DNA of 34,028 nt from JBAUHN01 sp049680295 (GTDB taxonomy: Bacteria > Pseudomonadota > Alphaproteobacteria > Rhodobacterales > Rhodobacteraceae). The notes under the pieces were generated by a model. That model searched no databases. It worked only from the letters and a program-made list of their open reading frames with translations, and was not told the origin of the DNA. The stretch lies in NCBI GenBank assembly GCA_049680295.1, contig JBAUHN010000328.1:1-34028 (forward strand). The letters are read 5' to 3'. Positions within the stretch are counted from its first letter, which is position 1; the number at the start of each line of letters is the position of its first letter. This document shows positions 25,175-32,715 of the stretch, piece after piece. Both the position numbers and the translations under genes were made by a program.

Positions 25175-26140
25175 ATGCTCATAGTCCCTGAGCGCGACAT
25201 TGCTGACTTGATGACACGTGACGCGGCGTTTGACGCAGTGGAAAGGGTGTTTGCGGCGATGGCTGCTGAAGATGCCTATAATTTCGCGGTCATTCGCGAA
25301 GCAATTGGCCATGAGGACGCGCTATACGGGTTCAAAGGCGGGTTTGACCGTGCGGGCCTTACGTTGGGGTTAAAGGCCGGTGGCTACTGGCCAAATAATC
25401 TCGAAAAGCGCGGGTTGATCAATCACCAGTCAACAGTCTTTCTGTTTGATCCTGACACAGGTAAAGCCAAGGCAATGGTAGGGGGCAACCTTTTGACGGC
25501 GCTTAGAACGGCGGCGGCATCCTCGGTTTCGATCAAGCATCTTGCCCGCAAAGACGCCAAAGTGATGGGAATGGTTGGCGCCGGCCACCAGGCGACTTTC
25601 CAGTTGCGCGCCGCCCTTGAACAACGCGATTTTGAGAAAGTGATTGGCTGGAATTATCATCCCGAAATGCTGCCAAACATCGAGGGTGTCGCCGCCGAGG
25701 CTGGCGTACCGTTTGAGGCCGTTCCGCTAGAGCGGATGGTGGAGGCAGATGTTGTCATCTCGATCACCTCGACATTTGCGCCAACTATTCTGACGGACCA
25801 TATTTCGCCAGGCACACATATTGCCTGCATGGGCACCGACACCAAGGGCAAGCAAGAGGTCGAGACCAGTTTGTTGGCGAAAGCGCGCGTCTTTACTGAT
25901 GAAGTTGCGCAATCCATTTCGATAGGCGAAGCGCAGCACGCGGTGGCACAAGGGATGATCCTCGAAAGCGATGTGGTGCAACTGGGTGCTGTGATCAATG
26001 GGACAGATCCGGGACGCACATCGGACGATCAGATCACGCTGTTTGACGGAACCGGCGTTGGCTTGCAAGACCTTGCCGTGGCAGCCGCCGTGGTGGATTT
26101 AGCCGTCCAAAGGGGCATCGCGATCGAGGTTGATTTCTGA
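25175..26140 (+). CDS. bhcD: iminosuccinate reductase (BhcD)
   Basis: NAD(P)-dependent reductase of the ornithine cyclodeaminase / mu-crystallin family, 321 residues, that reduces iminosuccinate to aspartate and so closes the cycle. K67 in GLKAGGYW is the conserved substrate-side lysine, and the Rossmann glycine motif is MVGAGHQA. I chose ATG at 25175, preceded by GAAGGA, over an upstream start at 25136. An 86-bp gap separates it from bhcC. Taken alone it could be a pyrroline-2-carboxylate reductase or ornithine cyclodeaminase, and a side activity of that kind would be relevant to the aconitase X operon in the same window. Confidence 0.93.
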   Translation: MLIVPERDIADLMTRDAAFDAVERVFAAMAAEDAYNFAVIREAIGHEDALYGFKGGFDRAGLTLGLKAGGYWPNNLEKRGLINHQSTVFLFDPDTGKAKAMVGGNLLTALRTAAASSVSIKHLARKDAKVMGMVGAGHQATFQLRAALEQRDFEKVIGWNYHPEMLPNIEGVAAEAGVPFEAVPLERMVEADVVISITSTFAPTILTDHISPGTHIACMGTDTKGKQEVETSLLAKARVFTDEVAQSISIGEAQHAVAQGMILESDVVQLGAVINGTDPGRTSDDQITLFDGTGVGLQDLAVAAAVVDLAVQRGIAIEVDF

Positions 26141-26299
26141 CAGATCGCATTCATTCCAAGGCGAGGGTCAGGCCCCACCGGTCGCCGACAACCATTCCGC
26201 CCCATAGAACCATTGGCCTGCCTGCAGGTGCATAGACAAACCTTGTTGGACTTGAAAGGGTATGCGCATCTCAGTGGCGTATTGATAAGGAGCCCCGAT

Positions 26300-27301
26300 A
26301 TGCAGACAAGACAGCTTGGCAAAGGCGGGCCGCATGTCCACCCCATGGGCATCGGGGCGATGTCATTTTCCAACTTCTATGGTGCCACCAATGCGGTCGA
26401 TAGCTATGCCATTCTGGATGCCGCAATGGCGGCGGGTGTCACGCATATAGACACCGCAAATGTATATGGCCAAGGTAATTCCGAGACGGTGATAGGCACG
26501 TATTTCAAAGCCAACAAAGCGGCTGCCGACCATTTCACCATCGCAACCAAAGGATCTATCACGCGCAATCCCGACGGTCCGGGCAACATCTTTGACAATT
26601 CTGCGCAGCACCTTGAGGCCGAGCTGGAAGGCAGTCTGAAACGCTTGGGGCTTGAAGCGGTTGACCTATATTATGTTCACCGTCGCGATCCTGCGATCCC
26701 GATCGAAGAGGTCACCCAAACGCTTGCCAATCTGGTTAAGTCGGGCAAGACCAAGGCTATCGGTTTTTCTGAAATTGCGCCGACGTCCTTGCGCCGAGCA
26801 CATGCTGTGCATCCCGTAGCGGCGGTACAATCCGAATATTCTTTGTCCACCCGTTCACCCGAAATGGGGTTGGTACAGACCTGCGCCGAATTGGACGTGG
26901 CACTGGTTGCCTTTTCGCCTGTAGGTCGGTCGCTATTGACAGACACACCGTTAAGCCACGTGGCAGTTCAAAGTCTTGGGTTTTTGGCAAATAATCCCCG
27001 GTTTCAAGAGCCAAACTATAGTGCAAACATCGCGGCCATCGCCACATTTCAAGCGCTTGCGGGAGAGATGGGGATATCTGCTGCCGGGCTGGCCATTGCA
27101 TGGGTGCTGGCGCAGGGGGAGCACGTGATCCCTATTCCAGGCACAAGGTCGGTCAAACATTTTGCGCAACTGCTTGAAGGTGCTGACCGGGCTTTGAGCA
27201 CCGATGATCTGGCAGCCATCGACCAAGTGCTCCCCATCGGATGGGCGCATGGCGACCGCTATTCTGCGGCGCAGTGGACAGGGCCGGAAAAATACTGCTG
27301 A
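26300..27301 (+). CDS. aldo/keto reductase
   Basis: A 333-residue NADPH-dependent TIM-barrel oxidoreductase with the full catalytic tetrad visible: D51 and Y56 (DTANVYG), K84 (IATKGS) and H127 (YYVHRRD). The pattern is of the large soluble AKR13/YajO-like group. I chose ATG at 26300, preceded by AAGGAG. It lies 159 bp after bhcD on the same strand; it is not part of the known bhc cluster, and a link to glyoxylate or glycolate metabolism would be speculative. A weak terminator follows. Confidence 0.88.
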   Translation: MQTRQLGKGGPHVHPMGIGAMSFSNFYGATNAVDSYAILDAAMAAGVTHIDTANVYGQGNSETVIGTYFKANKAAADHFTIATKGSITRNPDGPGNIFDNSAQHLEAELEGSLKRLGLEAVDLYYVHRRDPAIPIEEVTQTLANLVKSGKTKAIGFSEIAPTSLRRAHAVHPVAAVQSEYSLSTRSPEMGLVQTCAELDVALVAFSPVGRSLLTDTPLSHVAVQSLGFLANNPRFQEPNYSANIAAIATFQALAGEMGISAAGLAIAWVLAQGEHVIPIPGTRSVKHFAQLLEGADRALSTDDLAAIDQVLPIGWAHGDRYSAAQWTGPEKYC

Positions 27302-27311
27302 GTCAAAAAAG

Positions 27312-27337
27312 GTCAGGCACCGTAACCGATGTCTGAC
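27312..27337. terminator. candidate terminator between convergent aldo/keto reductase and TRAP binding-protein genes
   Basis: GTCAGGCA at 27312-27319 pairs with TGTCTGAC at 27330-27337 (8 bp including one G.U pair) across a 10-nt loop. It is followed on the plus strand by an AT-rich stretch and begins 10 bp after the reductase stop. It could end both convergent transcripts. Confidence 0.4.
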
Positions 27338-27358
27338 GCTAAATTTGTCAAAAGTTGA

Positions 27359-28384
27359 TCAGTTGGCGTTCTGTGCGATAAAGTCTTTCGCGCTTTGAAC
27401 AAGAGCTGCGCCGTCCAACCCTTTGGCATCCATTTCTGCGATCCAATCTGCGGTCACTTGCGCACCGACCTCGATCCAAAGGTCTTTTTCGCCATCCAGT
27501 TCGGTGATCGAATTGCCTGCGTCTGTGGCAACCTTACGACCCACCACATCTGCTGCGTCCATTGCCGCCCCGAACAGCGCCGAGATCTCTGGTCCGGAAT
27601 TGGCGTCAATCACCGCCTTCAGATCATCTGGCAGTGCGTCATAGCTGTCTTTGTTCATCGTCATCACAAAAGTCGCTGTATAAAGCCCCGGCTGGGTCGC
27701 GAAACCGGAATGGTGTTTTGCAAGCTCGCTCATCTTGAGCGGCAAAGTGATTTCCCAAGGAATAATCGCGCCGTCGATGACTTTTTTCGACATGGCCTCG
27801 GGCACTGCAGGCACTGGCATGCCGACAGGCGACGCGCCCAGTTTGGACAATAACTGCGATGTCACGCGGGTCGGGCCGCGCAGCTTTTGACCCGCGACAT
27901 CACCAATGGTTTTCACATCCCTGTTTGAATGAATCCAGCCTGGGCCGTGTGTATGGAACACAATCGGATGTGTGTCGGTAAACTCGTCCATTCCGTTGGC
28001 CAGGACATATTCGTGAAACGCCTTGGACGATCCGGCGCTGTCGCCGACCATGAACGGCAGCTCAAACGCTTCGGTCTTGGGGAAACGACCGGGGGTATAG
28101 CCGATCACCGTCCAAGTGATATCAGCGACACCATCAGCGGCTTGGTCATAAAGCTCTGGCGGTTTGCCACCGAGCTGCATCGAGGGGTAATGCGTAATCT
28201 GAATACGGCCGTCCGATTCTGCCTGAACCTTGTCGATCCACGGTTGGATTGCCTTGGCTGGAATGGTCGCCTGTGCAGGCAGCAATTGGTGCAGGTTCAG
28301 CTTGACTTCCTGCGCCCAGACGCCCCCCGACGAGATCGCAACATATGTCGCCACCAGTGCAGCTTTCTTGATAGAGTCGATCAT
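27359..28384 (-). CDS. TRAP transporter substrate-binding protein (DctP family), without its own permease genes
   Basis: Periplasmic DctP-family binding protein, 341 residues, with a Sec signal peptide ending near VWA (about residue 24). Marks are LNLHQLLPAQATIPAKAIQPWIDKV, the ligand region GQKLRGPTRVTSQLLSKLGA and VPEAMSKKVIDGAIIPWEI, the last seen in binders of organic acids. It is the last gene of a minus-strand group with a GntR regulator and a cytochrome P450 gene (23-bp gap), and no DctQ or DctM gene follows. It may use the permease of the divergent TRAP operon at 32095-34028 or one elsewhere. The ligand may be the P450 substrate. Confidence 0.87.
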   Translation of the reverse strand: MIDSIKKAALVATYVAISSGGVWAQEVKLNLHQLLPAQATIPAKAIQPWIDKVQAESDGRIQITHYPSMQLGGKPPELYDQAADGVADITWTVIGYTPGRFPKTEAFELPFMVGDSAGSSKAFHEYVLANGMDEFTDTHPIVFHTHGPGWIHSNRDVKTIGDVAGQKLRGPTRVTSQLLSKLGASPVGMPVPAVPEAMSKKVIDGAIIPWEITLPLKMSELAKHHSGFATQPGLYTATFVMTMNKDSYDALPDDLKAVIDANSGPEISALFGAAMDAADVVGRKVATDAGNSITELDGEKDLWIEVGAQVTADWIAEMDAKGLDGAALVQSAKDFIAQNAN

Positions 28385-28407
28385 TTCAATCCTCCCTGAT
28401 TGAATTC

Positions 28408-29583
28408 TTATGTTAGTTTTACTGGAAAATTCACAGCCCCGCGAAACGCAAATCCGCGGAAACGCACGGCACCCGGATCAGGCAAGGTCATGTTCGGAAA
28501 ACGCGCAAACAGCCGCGGCAAAAGGATGTCTGCCAACATGCGTCGCGCGATGTGTTTGCCTTGGCAAAAATGTGGACCGTTGCCAAATGCCTGGTGCGGC
28601 TGTTTGGCGCGGGTCACGTCGAAAAGATGGCCATCGGGCCAGATGTCTTCGTCGTGGTTGGCCGAGGCCTGAATGGTCATCACGGTTTCACCCTTGGGAA
28701 TTGCAATGTCGCGAATGAACGTGTCCTGGGTTACCAGTCGGGAACTGACCTGGATCGGCGCCACCCAGCGCACGCCTTCATCAAAAGCATCACCCCATGC
28801 GTCTTTTTTTATTGCATGGGCACGCTGATCAGGGTTGGTCAACAGTCCGAACAGAATAGTCAGTAGCGCATCACGTGGTTCGTTCAATCCGCCGCCGATG
28901 GCGATCTTTATGTTCGATACAATCTGGCTGGTCTCAATCGGATCATCCGCCGTGACCATCGCGCAAAGTGCACTGGGGTTGGGGTTGGCCTTGTGGCGCG
29001 GGATCATTGCCGCCATCGCCGCGTTCATTTCCGCATTGGCCAGGTCGCAATCCTCGAACAAAGCCGTGTCCCAGCCAAAGTTGCCGGCCCCGTCAATCAA
29101 CACTTGTGACCAGCGTTGCATGTCACCGTCTGTGACATCTGGTAAGCCCAGAAGTTGTGCCAGACAGCGCGCAGCAAAGGGCCCCGCAAGGGCACCAAAA
29201 AGATCAACGGTTTCATCCTTTGGCAACCCTGCGACAAAATCATCGGCAATTGCCTCATAGATTGGCATCCAGTGGTTTTTGATGTTGGAAGCACTGTAGG
29301 CAGGTGCCATGGCCATGCGTTCGCGCATGTGATCAGCACCATCCTTGCGCATCAGAGTATGGGCCTGAAAGGCCCGGCGCATCGGCGTGTTGGGATCATT
29401 CGAACTGAACACCAACGGATCGTCTTTGACCCGCTTGGTGTCTTGCGCCTTGGTCAGCAAAATGCGCCCGAGCGAGGCCACTTTGATCACCGGATGTGAC
29501 GCGCGCATCTGGCGGTAAGTCGGATAGGGATCACGGATCAGATCAGCGATGGATGTTTCCGTGTCAATCTCAAGCTGTGTCAT
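28408..29583 (-). CDS. cytochrome P450
   Basis: Soluble bacterial-type P450, 391 residues. The heme ligand is C340 in FGNGPHFCQGKHIARRM, and the K-helix ExxR is EGVRW. The I-helix segment is unusual: aligned on the following LLTNPDQ, the normal AG-x-E/D-T-T reads GGLNEP, so the usual acid-alcohol pair used in oxygen activation is replaced by N-E-P. Some P450s with other mechanisms or substrate-assisted proton delivery lack this threonine. No ferredoxin or ferredoxin reductase is encoded in the window, so electron partners must be elsewhere. It lies between a GntR regulator (18-bp gap) and a TRAP binding protein, which suggests hydroxylation or demethylation of an imported organic acid. Confidence 0.92.
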   Translation of the reverse strand: MTQLEIDTETSIADLIRDPYPTYRQMRASHPVIKVASLGRILLTKAQDTKRVKDDPLVFSSNDPNTPMRRAFQAHTLMRKDGADHMRERMAMAPAYSASNIKNHWMPIYEAIADDFVAGLPKDETVDLFGALAGPFAARCLAQLLGLPDVTDGDMQRWSQVLIDGAGNFGWDTALFEDCDLANAEMNAAMAAMIPRHKANPNPSALCAMVTADDPIETSQIVSNIKIAIGGGLNEPRDALLTILFGLLTNPDQRAHAIKKDAWGDAFDEGVRWVAPIQVSSRLVTQDTFIRDIAIPKGETVMTIQASANHDEDIWPDGHLFDVTRAKQPHQAFGNGPHFCQGKHIARRMLADILLPRLFARFPNMTLPDPGAVRFRGFAFRGAVNFPVKLT

Positions 29584-29601
29584 GTCAAACCAAGCGACCC
29601 T

Positions 29602-30333
29602 TCATTTAGAGCCGACCAGCCCGATGCCAGGCAATTTGCCGGCAACTGGCAGGCGGTTTTCGTTCAGATAGTTAAAGTTGATCAGCGCAAGTCGCGCATG
29701 TTCGCGGGTAAGCGCCTCGGCGCGCGCGCCTTCTTTGTTGATGATAGCATCCAGAATGGCCCGGTGTTGGCGTTGTGCATACCGCAACGAGTCTTGAAAA
29801 TCAGGGATCATAGCCTGGTCGCTTAGGAACGCCGAAGGCGAAGCCAATGGCAGCAGGCTCATCCGCTCAATCTCGCGCTCGACAAGCGGGCTGGCGGGGA
29901 ATTGTGCCAAGAGACTGTGGAACCGCGCATTCTGTTTCACGTATTGATCAAATTCCAAGCCATCAACCGCACTTAAGGCGCCGTCAATTTGATCCAGCGC
30001 GTCTTGCGCCTGTGCCAGCAATCCGGCGTCCACCCCGCGTTCGGCTGCCATGCGCGCGGCGGTGCCTTCAATGACGCCTCGCAACTCGATAGCATCAGCG
30101 ATGTCACCTATGCTAAAGGTCGCAACCCGGCACCCTCCTGTCCGGATACGTTCCAGCAGTCCTTCGGCGACCAAACGGTCCATGGCTTGACGCAGCGGCG
30201 TGCGCGACGTGCCGAGTTGTTTGGCCAGTGACACTTCTGAAAGACGCTGTCCCTCGTCGAATTCTCCACCCATAACCAGTGAACGCAGCCCGAAAAGCGC
30301 GCGGTCCAACTGGCTAAGGTTTCGTGTACCCAT
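29602..30333 (-). CDS. GntR-family transcriptional regulator (FCD subfamily)
   Basis: A 243-residue FCD-type GntR regulator with the helix-turn-helix at about 28-68 (RLSEVSLAKQLGTSRTPLRQAMDRLVAEGLL) and an FCD domain at about 80-225 (ligands plausibly in QNARFHSLLAQFP and LTREHARLAL). It is the first gene of the minus-strand P450 group, has AGGA upstream, and diverges from the TakP-like TRAP operon. Two TGTATACA palindromes lie 56 and 119 bp upstream of its start and are the likely operators. Confidence 0.88.
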   Translation of the reverse strand: MGTRNLSQLDRALFGLRSLVMGGEFDEGQRLSEVSLAKQLGTSRTPLRQAMDRLVAEGLLERIRTGGCRVATFSIGDIADAIELRGVIEGTAARMAAERGVDAGLLAQAQDALDQIDGALSAVDGLEFDQYVKQNARFHSLLAQFPASPLVEREIERMSLLPLASPSAFLSDQAMIPDFQDSLRYAQRQHRAILDAIINKEGARAEALTREHARLALINFNYLNENRLPVAGKLPGIGLVGSK

Positions 30334-30386
30334 CGAATGCGTCCTTTAGAGGAAGTCCTGTATGCGCCCTGCGCCAAGATGGCAAA

Positions 30387-30397
30387 ATTGTATACAG
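30387..30397. promoter_or_regulatory. candidate GntR operator A (ATTGTATACAG)
   Basis: Contains the perfect palindrome TGTATACA (30389-30396), 56 bp upstream of the GntR start. The same 11-bp sequence recurs at 30450-30460, and the core equals that of the MatR-type operator at 19941-19954. Confidence 0.6.
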
Positions 30398-30449
30398 CGA
30401 CAAGTGATTCGCAACGACATCTTGCGTCAAACATCAAACTTGCTCAATT

Positions 30450-30460
30450 ATTGTATACAG
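30450..30460. promoter_or_regulatory. candidate GntR operator B (ATTGTATACAG)
   Basis: Exact second copy of the 11-bp site at 30387-30397, in the same orientation and 63 bp away, which is six helical turns. Such spacing would suit binding of two dimers on one face of the DNA with looping. Confidence 0.6.
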
Positions 30461-30890
30461 ATTGCTAAAATTAAATAATTGGAAAACTTTTTTTACCACT
30501 TTGTTGCACGCCCGAAAAACCGTCGCTCATAGGGCTTGAATAAGCTCGATCATATGCCAGGCGGCGATTGCGGGCAGCACATCTACTATGAATTACAGGT
30601 GGTTACCTTTTTCAGTTGGCGGAACCGTCCGACATCCACGCAAGAAGTGGTGTCCTTCTGAACTGTCAAAATCGGCCAAACACGACGCAAAGCTCGGCCC
30701 AACGGTGAAATAAAATGCTTGTTCGAAAACAGCTTAGACATAAAAGTGACGAGGGGCGGGATCGCGCTTGCTATGGGGACTGGTGAAACGCCAGAAAACG
30801 CCATTGCGCCAGCACAGATCCCGGTACCAAAAGCTGTTTGCGGGCAACTCATTCAGAGCGGCACACGCATCACATTCCTTGGGAGGAACT

Positions 30891-31985
30891 ATGAAAGATA
30901 CTATTAACCGCAGAAAATTCCTGCGCGGATCAGCAGTTGCTGGCGCCGCAGCACTGGCCACGCCTGCACTGGCCGACGGGCACGGCACTACGCTCAAAAT
31001 GCAAGCAGCATGGGGCGGCGGCATTTTCCTTGAAAACGCACAGTCCTTCGCGGCACGCGTCAACGAAATGTCCGGCGGTTCGCTGACCATCGAAGTGCTG
31101 TCTGTCGACTCGGTCGTCAAGACAAGCCAGATGCAAGACGCGGTTCACCGTGGCGTTCTGGACGCAGCCCACTATGTGCCTGCGTATTGGTACGGCAAAT
31201 CCAAAGCAGCCTCGCTGTTCGGGACAGGCCCATGCTTTGGCTGGTCCTCACAGGAAGTTTTGGGCTGGGTCTACGCAGGTGGCGGTCAGGAACTGTTTGA
31301 CGAACTGATGGACACGCTGCAACTGAATGTTGTGTCGTTCTTTAATTCGCCAATGCCTGCGCAGCCTTTGGGTTGGTTTAAAGAACAGATCACGGACGCA
31401 TCGCAGATGAACGGCCTCAAGTATCGGACCGTTGGTCTGGCAGCCGACGTTATGCTGGAAATGGGCATGTCTGTTGTACAACTGCCCGGTGGTGAAATTC
31501 AGCCCGCGATGAAATCCGGCCTGATTGACGCGGCCGAGTTCAACAACCCGACCTCTGACCGTGACTTTGGTATGCAGGATGTGGCCAAAAACTACATGCT
31601 GGCGTCTTACCACCAGTCACAAGAATTCTTTGAGGTCACAATCAACAAAGACAAGTTCAACGCATTGTCACCTGAACACCAGTCGATCATCAAAAACGCG
31701 TCGATGGCTGAAAACTCAGGGTTCTATTGGGGAAACACCAAGCGCTATTCCGATGATCTGATCAAGCTGCAAGAAGCAGACGGCGTAGCGGTTCACCGCA
31801 CACCAGATTCAGTCATGCAGGCACAATTGGAAGCATGGGACAAAGTTGCCGACCGCATCGCGGGCGACGATCCGTTCTTTGCCAAGGTGATGGAATCGCA
31901 AAAGGCTTACGCCAAGGAAGTGATGAACTATCTGAACCTGAACCAGCCTGATTATAAGCTGGCTTACAACCACTACTTCGGTTGA
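30891..31985 (+). CDS. TRAP transporter substrate-binding protein, TakP-like (2-oxoacid type), Tat-exported
   Basis: Periplasmic binding protein, 364 residues, with a twin-arginine signal (NRRKFLRGSAVAGAAALATPALA, given here as a region of residues 6-28), so it is exported folded. From about residue 180 it follows TakP of Rhodobacter sphaeroides, a 2-oxoacid binder: YRTVGLAADVMLEMG, LPGGEIQPAMKSGLIDAAEF with the EFNN motif, SYHQSQEFFEV and a C-terminal YKLAYNHYF. I chose ATG at 30891 with GGGAGGA upstream. It is first in a TRAP operon and is followed by a hairpin. Pyruvate-like 2-oxoacids or 2-hydroxyacids are the probable ligands. Confidence 0.88.
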   Translation: MKDTINRRKFLRGSAVAGAAALATPALADGHGTTLKMQAAWGGGIFLENAQSFAARVNEMSGGSLTIEVLSVDSVVKTSQMQDAVHRGVLDAAHYVPAYWYGKSKAASLFGTGPCFGWSSQEVLGWVYAGGGQELFDELMDTLQLNVVSFFNSPMPAQPLGWFKEQITDASQMNGLKYRTVGLAADVMLEMGMSVVQLPGGEIQPAMKSGLIDAAEFNNPTSDRDFGMQDVAKNYMLASYHQSQEFFEVTINKDKFNALSPEHQSIIKNASMAENSGFYWGNTKRYSDDLIKLQEADGVAVHRTPDSVMQAQLEAWDKVADRIAGDDPFFAKVMESQKAYAKEVMNYLNLNQPDYKLAYNHYFG

Positions 31986-32007
31986 TCACAGCATAACCGC
32001 AAAACAG

Positions 32008-32032
32008 TCCGGGTGCCCAAGCGGTGCCCGGA
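32008..32032 (+). promoter_or_regulatory. hairpin with short U tract downstream of the TakP-like gene (attenuator)
   Basis: TCCGGG at 32008-32013 and CCCGGA at 32027-32032 form a 6-bp GC-rich stem with further partial pairing inside, followed at once by TTTT. It lies 23 bp after the binding-protein stop and before the small-permease gene, so it probably terminates part of the transcripts and keeps permease expression low. Confidence 0.55.
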
Positions 32033-32094
32033 TTTTGACGACCGGAAGAGCGCCCGACAAGCGCACACCGTTCTGTTAGGGGAGCAACAGACAC

Positions 32095-32685
32095 ATGAAA
32101 TTCGTATACGCCATAGAAGGTCTAAGCCTTTGGGTTGGCCGTGCCTTTGGCTGGTGCATCCTGATCTTGACACTGTCCGTGTCCTACGAGGTCTTTGTGC
32201 GCTACGTGCTGAATGCCCCCACCGTTTGGGCCTTCGACATGATGATCCAGATGTATGGTGCCTTGTTCTTGATGTGCGGTGCTTATGCGCTGGCCCAAGA
32301 TACCCATGTTCGCGCTGATGTGGTTTATCGCTTGTTCCCCGTCAAAGTGCAGGCCAGCCTGGATTTTATCCTATATTTTCTGTTTTTCTTTCCCGGTGTT
32401 CTTGCCCTTGCATGGTATGGCTGGGAAATCGCCGCTGACAGCTGGCGCTACAAAGAAGTCAGTTTTAACAGCCCCGCCAGCATCCAGATCTACTTTTTCA
32501 AATCTCTCATCCCGCTTGCCGGTTTCTTGCTTGCCATTCAGGGCGTCGCGGAACTGGTCCGCTGTGTGATGGCCATCCGAACCGGTGTCTGGCCTGAACG
32601 GCTGGCCGATGTGAAAGAGACCGAAGATCTGTTGACCGAAGCCGACCTCGACGCGATCAGCGCCGTGGCCCCGGCCAAGAAATAA
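32095..32685 (+). CDS. TRAP transporter small permease (DctQ type)
   Basis: Inner-membrane protein, 196 residues, with four membrane segments and the DctQ pattern (SYEVFVRYVLNAPTVWAFDM and ALAQDTHVRADVVYR). The C-terminal 30 residues are acidic and cytoplasmic. The FDMMIQMYGALFLMCGAYAL form belongs to the FcbT2/TakQ-like group that goes with TakP-type binding proteins. It is second in the TRAP operon, upstream of the large permease by 30 bp. Confidence 0.87.
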   Translation: MKFVYAIEGLSLWVGRAFGWCILILTLSVSYEVFVRYVLNAPTVWAFDMMIQMYGALFLMCGAYALAQDTHVRADVVYRLFPVKVQASLDFILYFLFFFPGVLALAWYGWEIAADSWRYKEVSFNSPASIQIYFFKSLIPLAGFLLAIQGVAELVRCVMAIRTGVWPERLADVKETEDLLTEADLDAISAVAPAKK

Positions 32686-32715
32686 GCCTCGCGGCACTTC
32701 TAGAAAGATAAAAAG

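Larger units (their letters stand above)
30334..30890. other. 557-bp divergent intergenic region with two GntR-type palindromes
   Basis: The gap between the GntR/P450 group and the TRAP operon. The half next to the regulator is AT-rich and holds two ATTGTATACAG sites. The half next to the TRAP genes (about 30540-30890) has a higher GC content; short open frames on both strands there show no recognisable domain or ribosome site. It may be leader RNA or remnant coding sequence. I see no complete gene. Confidence 0.5.

Noticed and set aside
25175..26140. Annotation as ornithine cyclodeaminase
   Set aside because: The family match is real, but the gene follows bhcABC directly and matches the size and order of iminosuccinate reductase in known clusters.
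26151..26264. Minus-strand stretch of about 37 codons ending MVVGDRWGLTLALE and stop, between bhcD and the aldo/keto reductase
   Set aside because: It looks somewhat like the C-terminal tail of a lost gene, but there is a stop just upstream in frame and I cannot match it to a family, so I do not call a pseudogene.
30540..30890. Short open frames on both strands upstream of the TakP-like gene, with a possible insertion-element remnant
   Set aside because: No transposase motif, no terminal inverted repeats and no target duplication could be seen.
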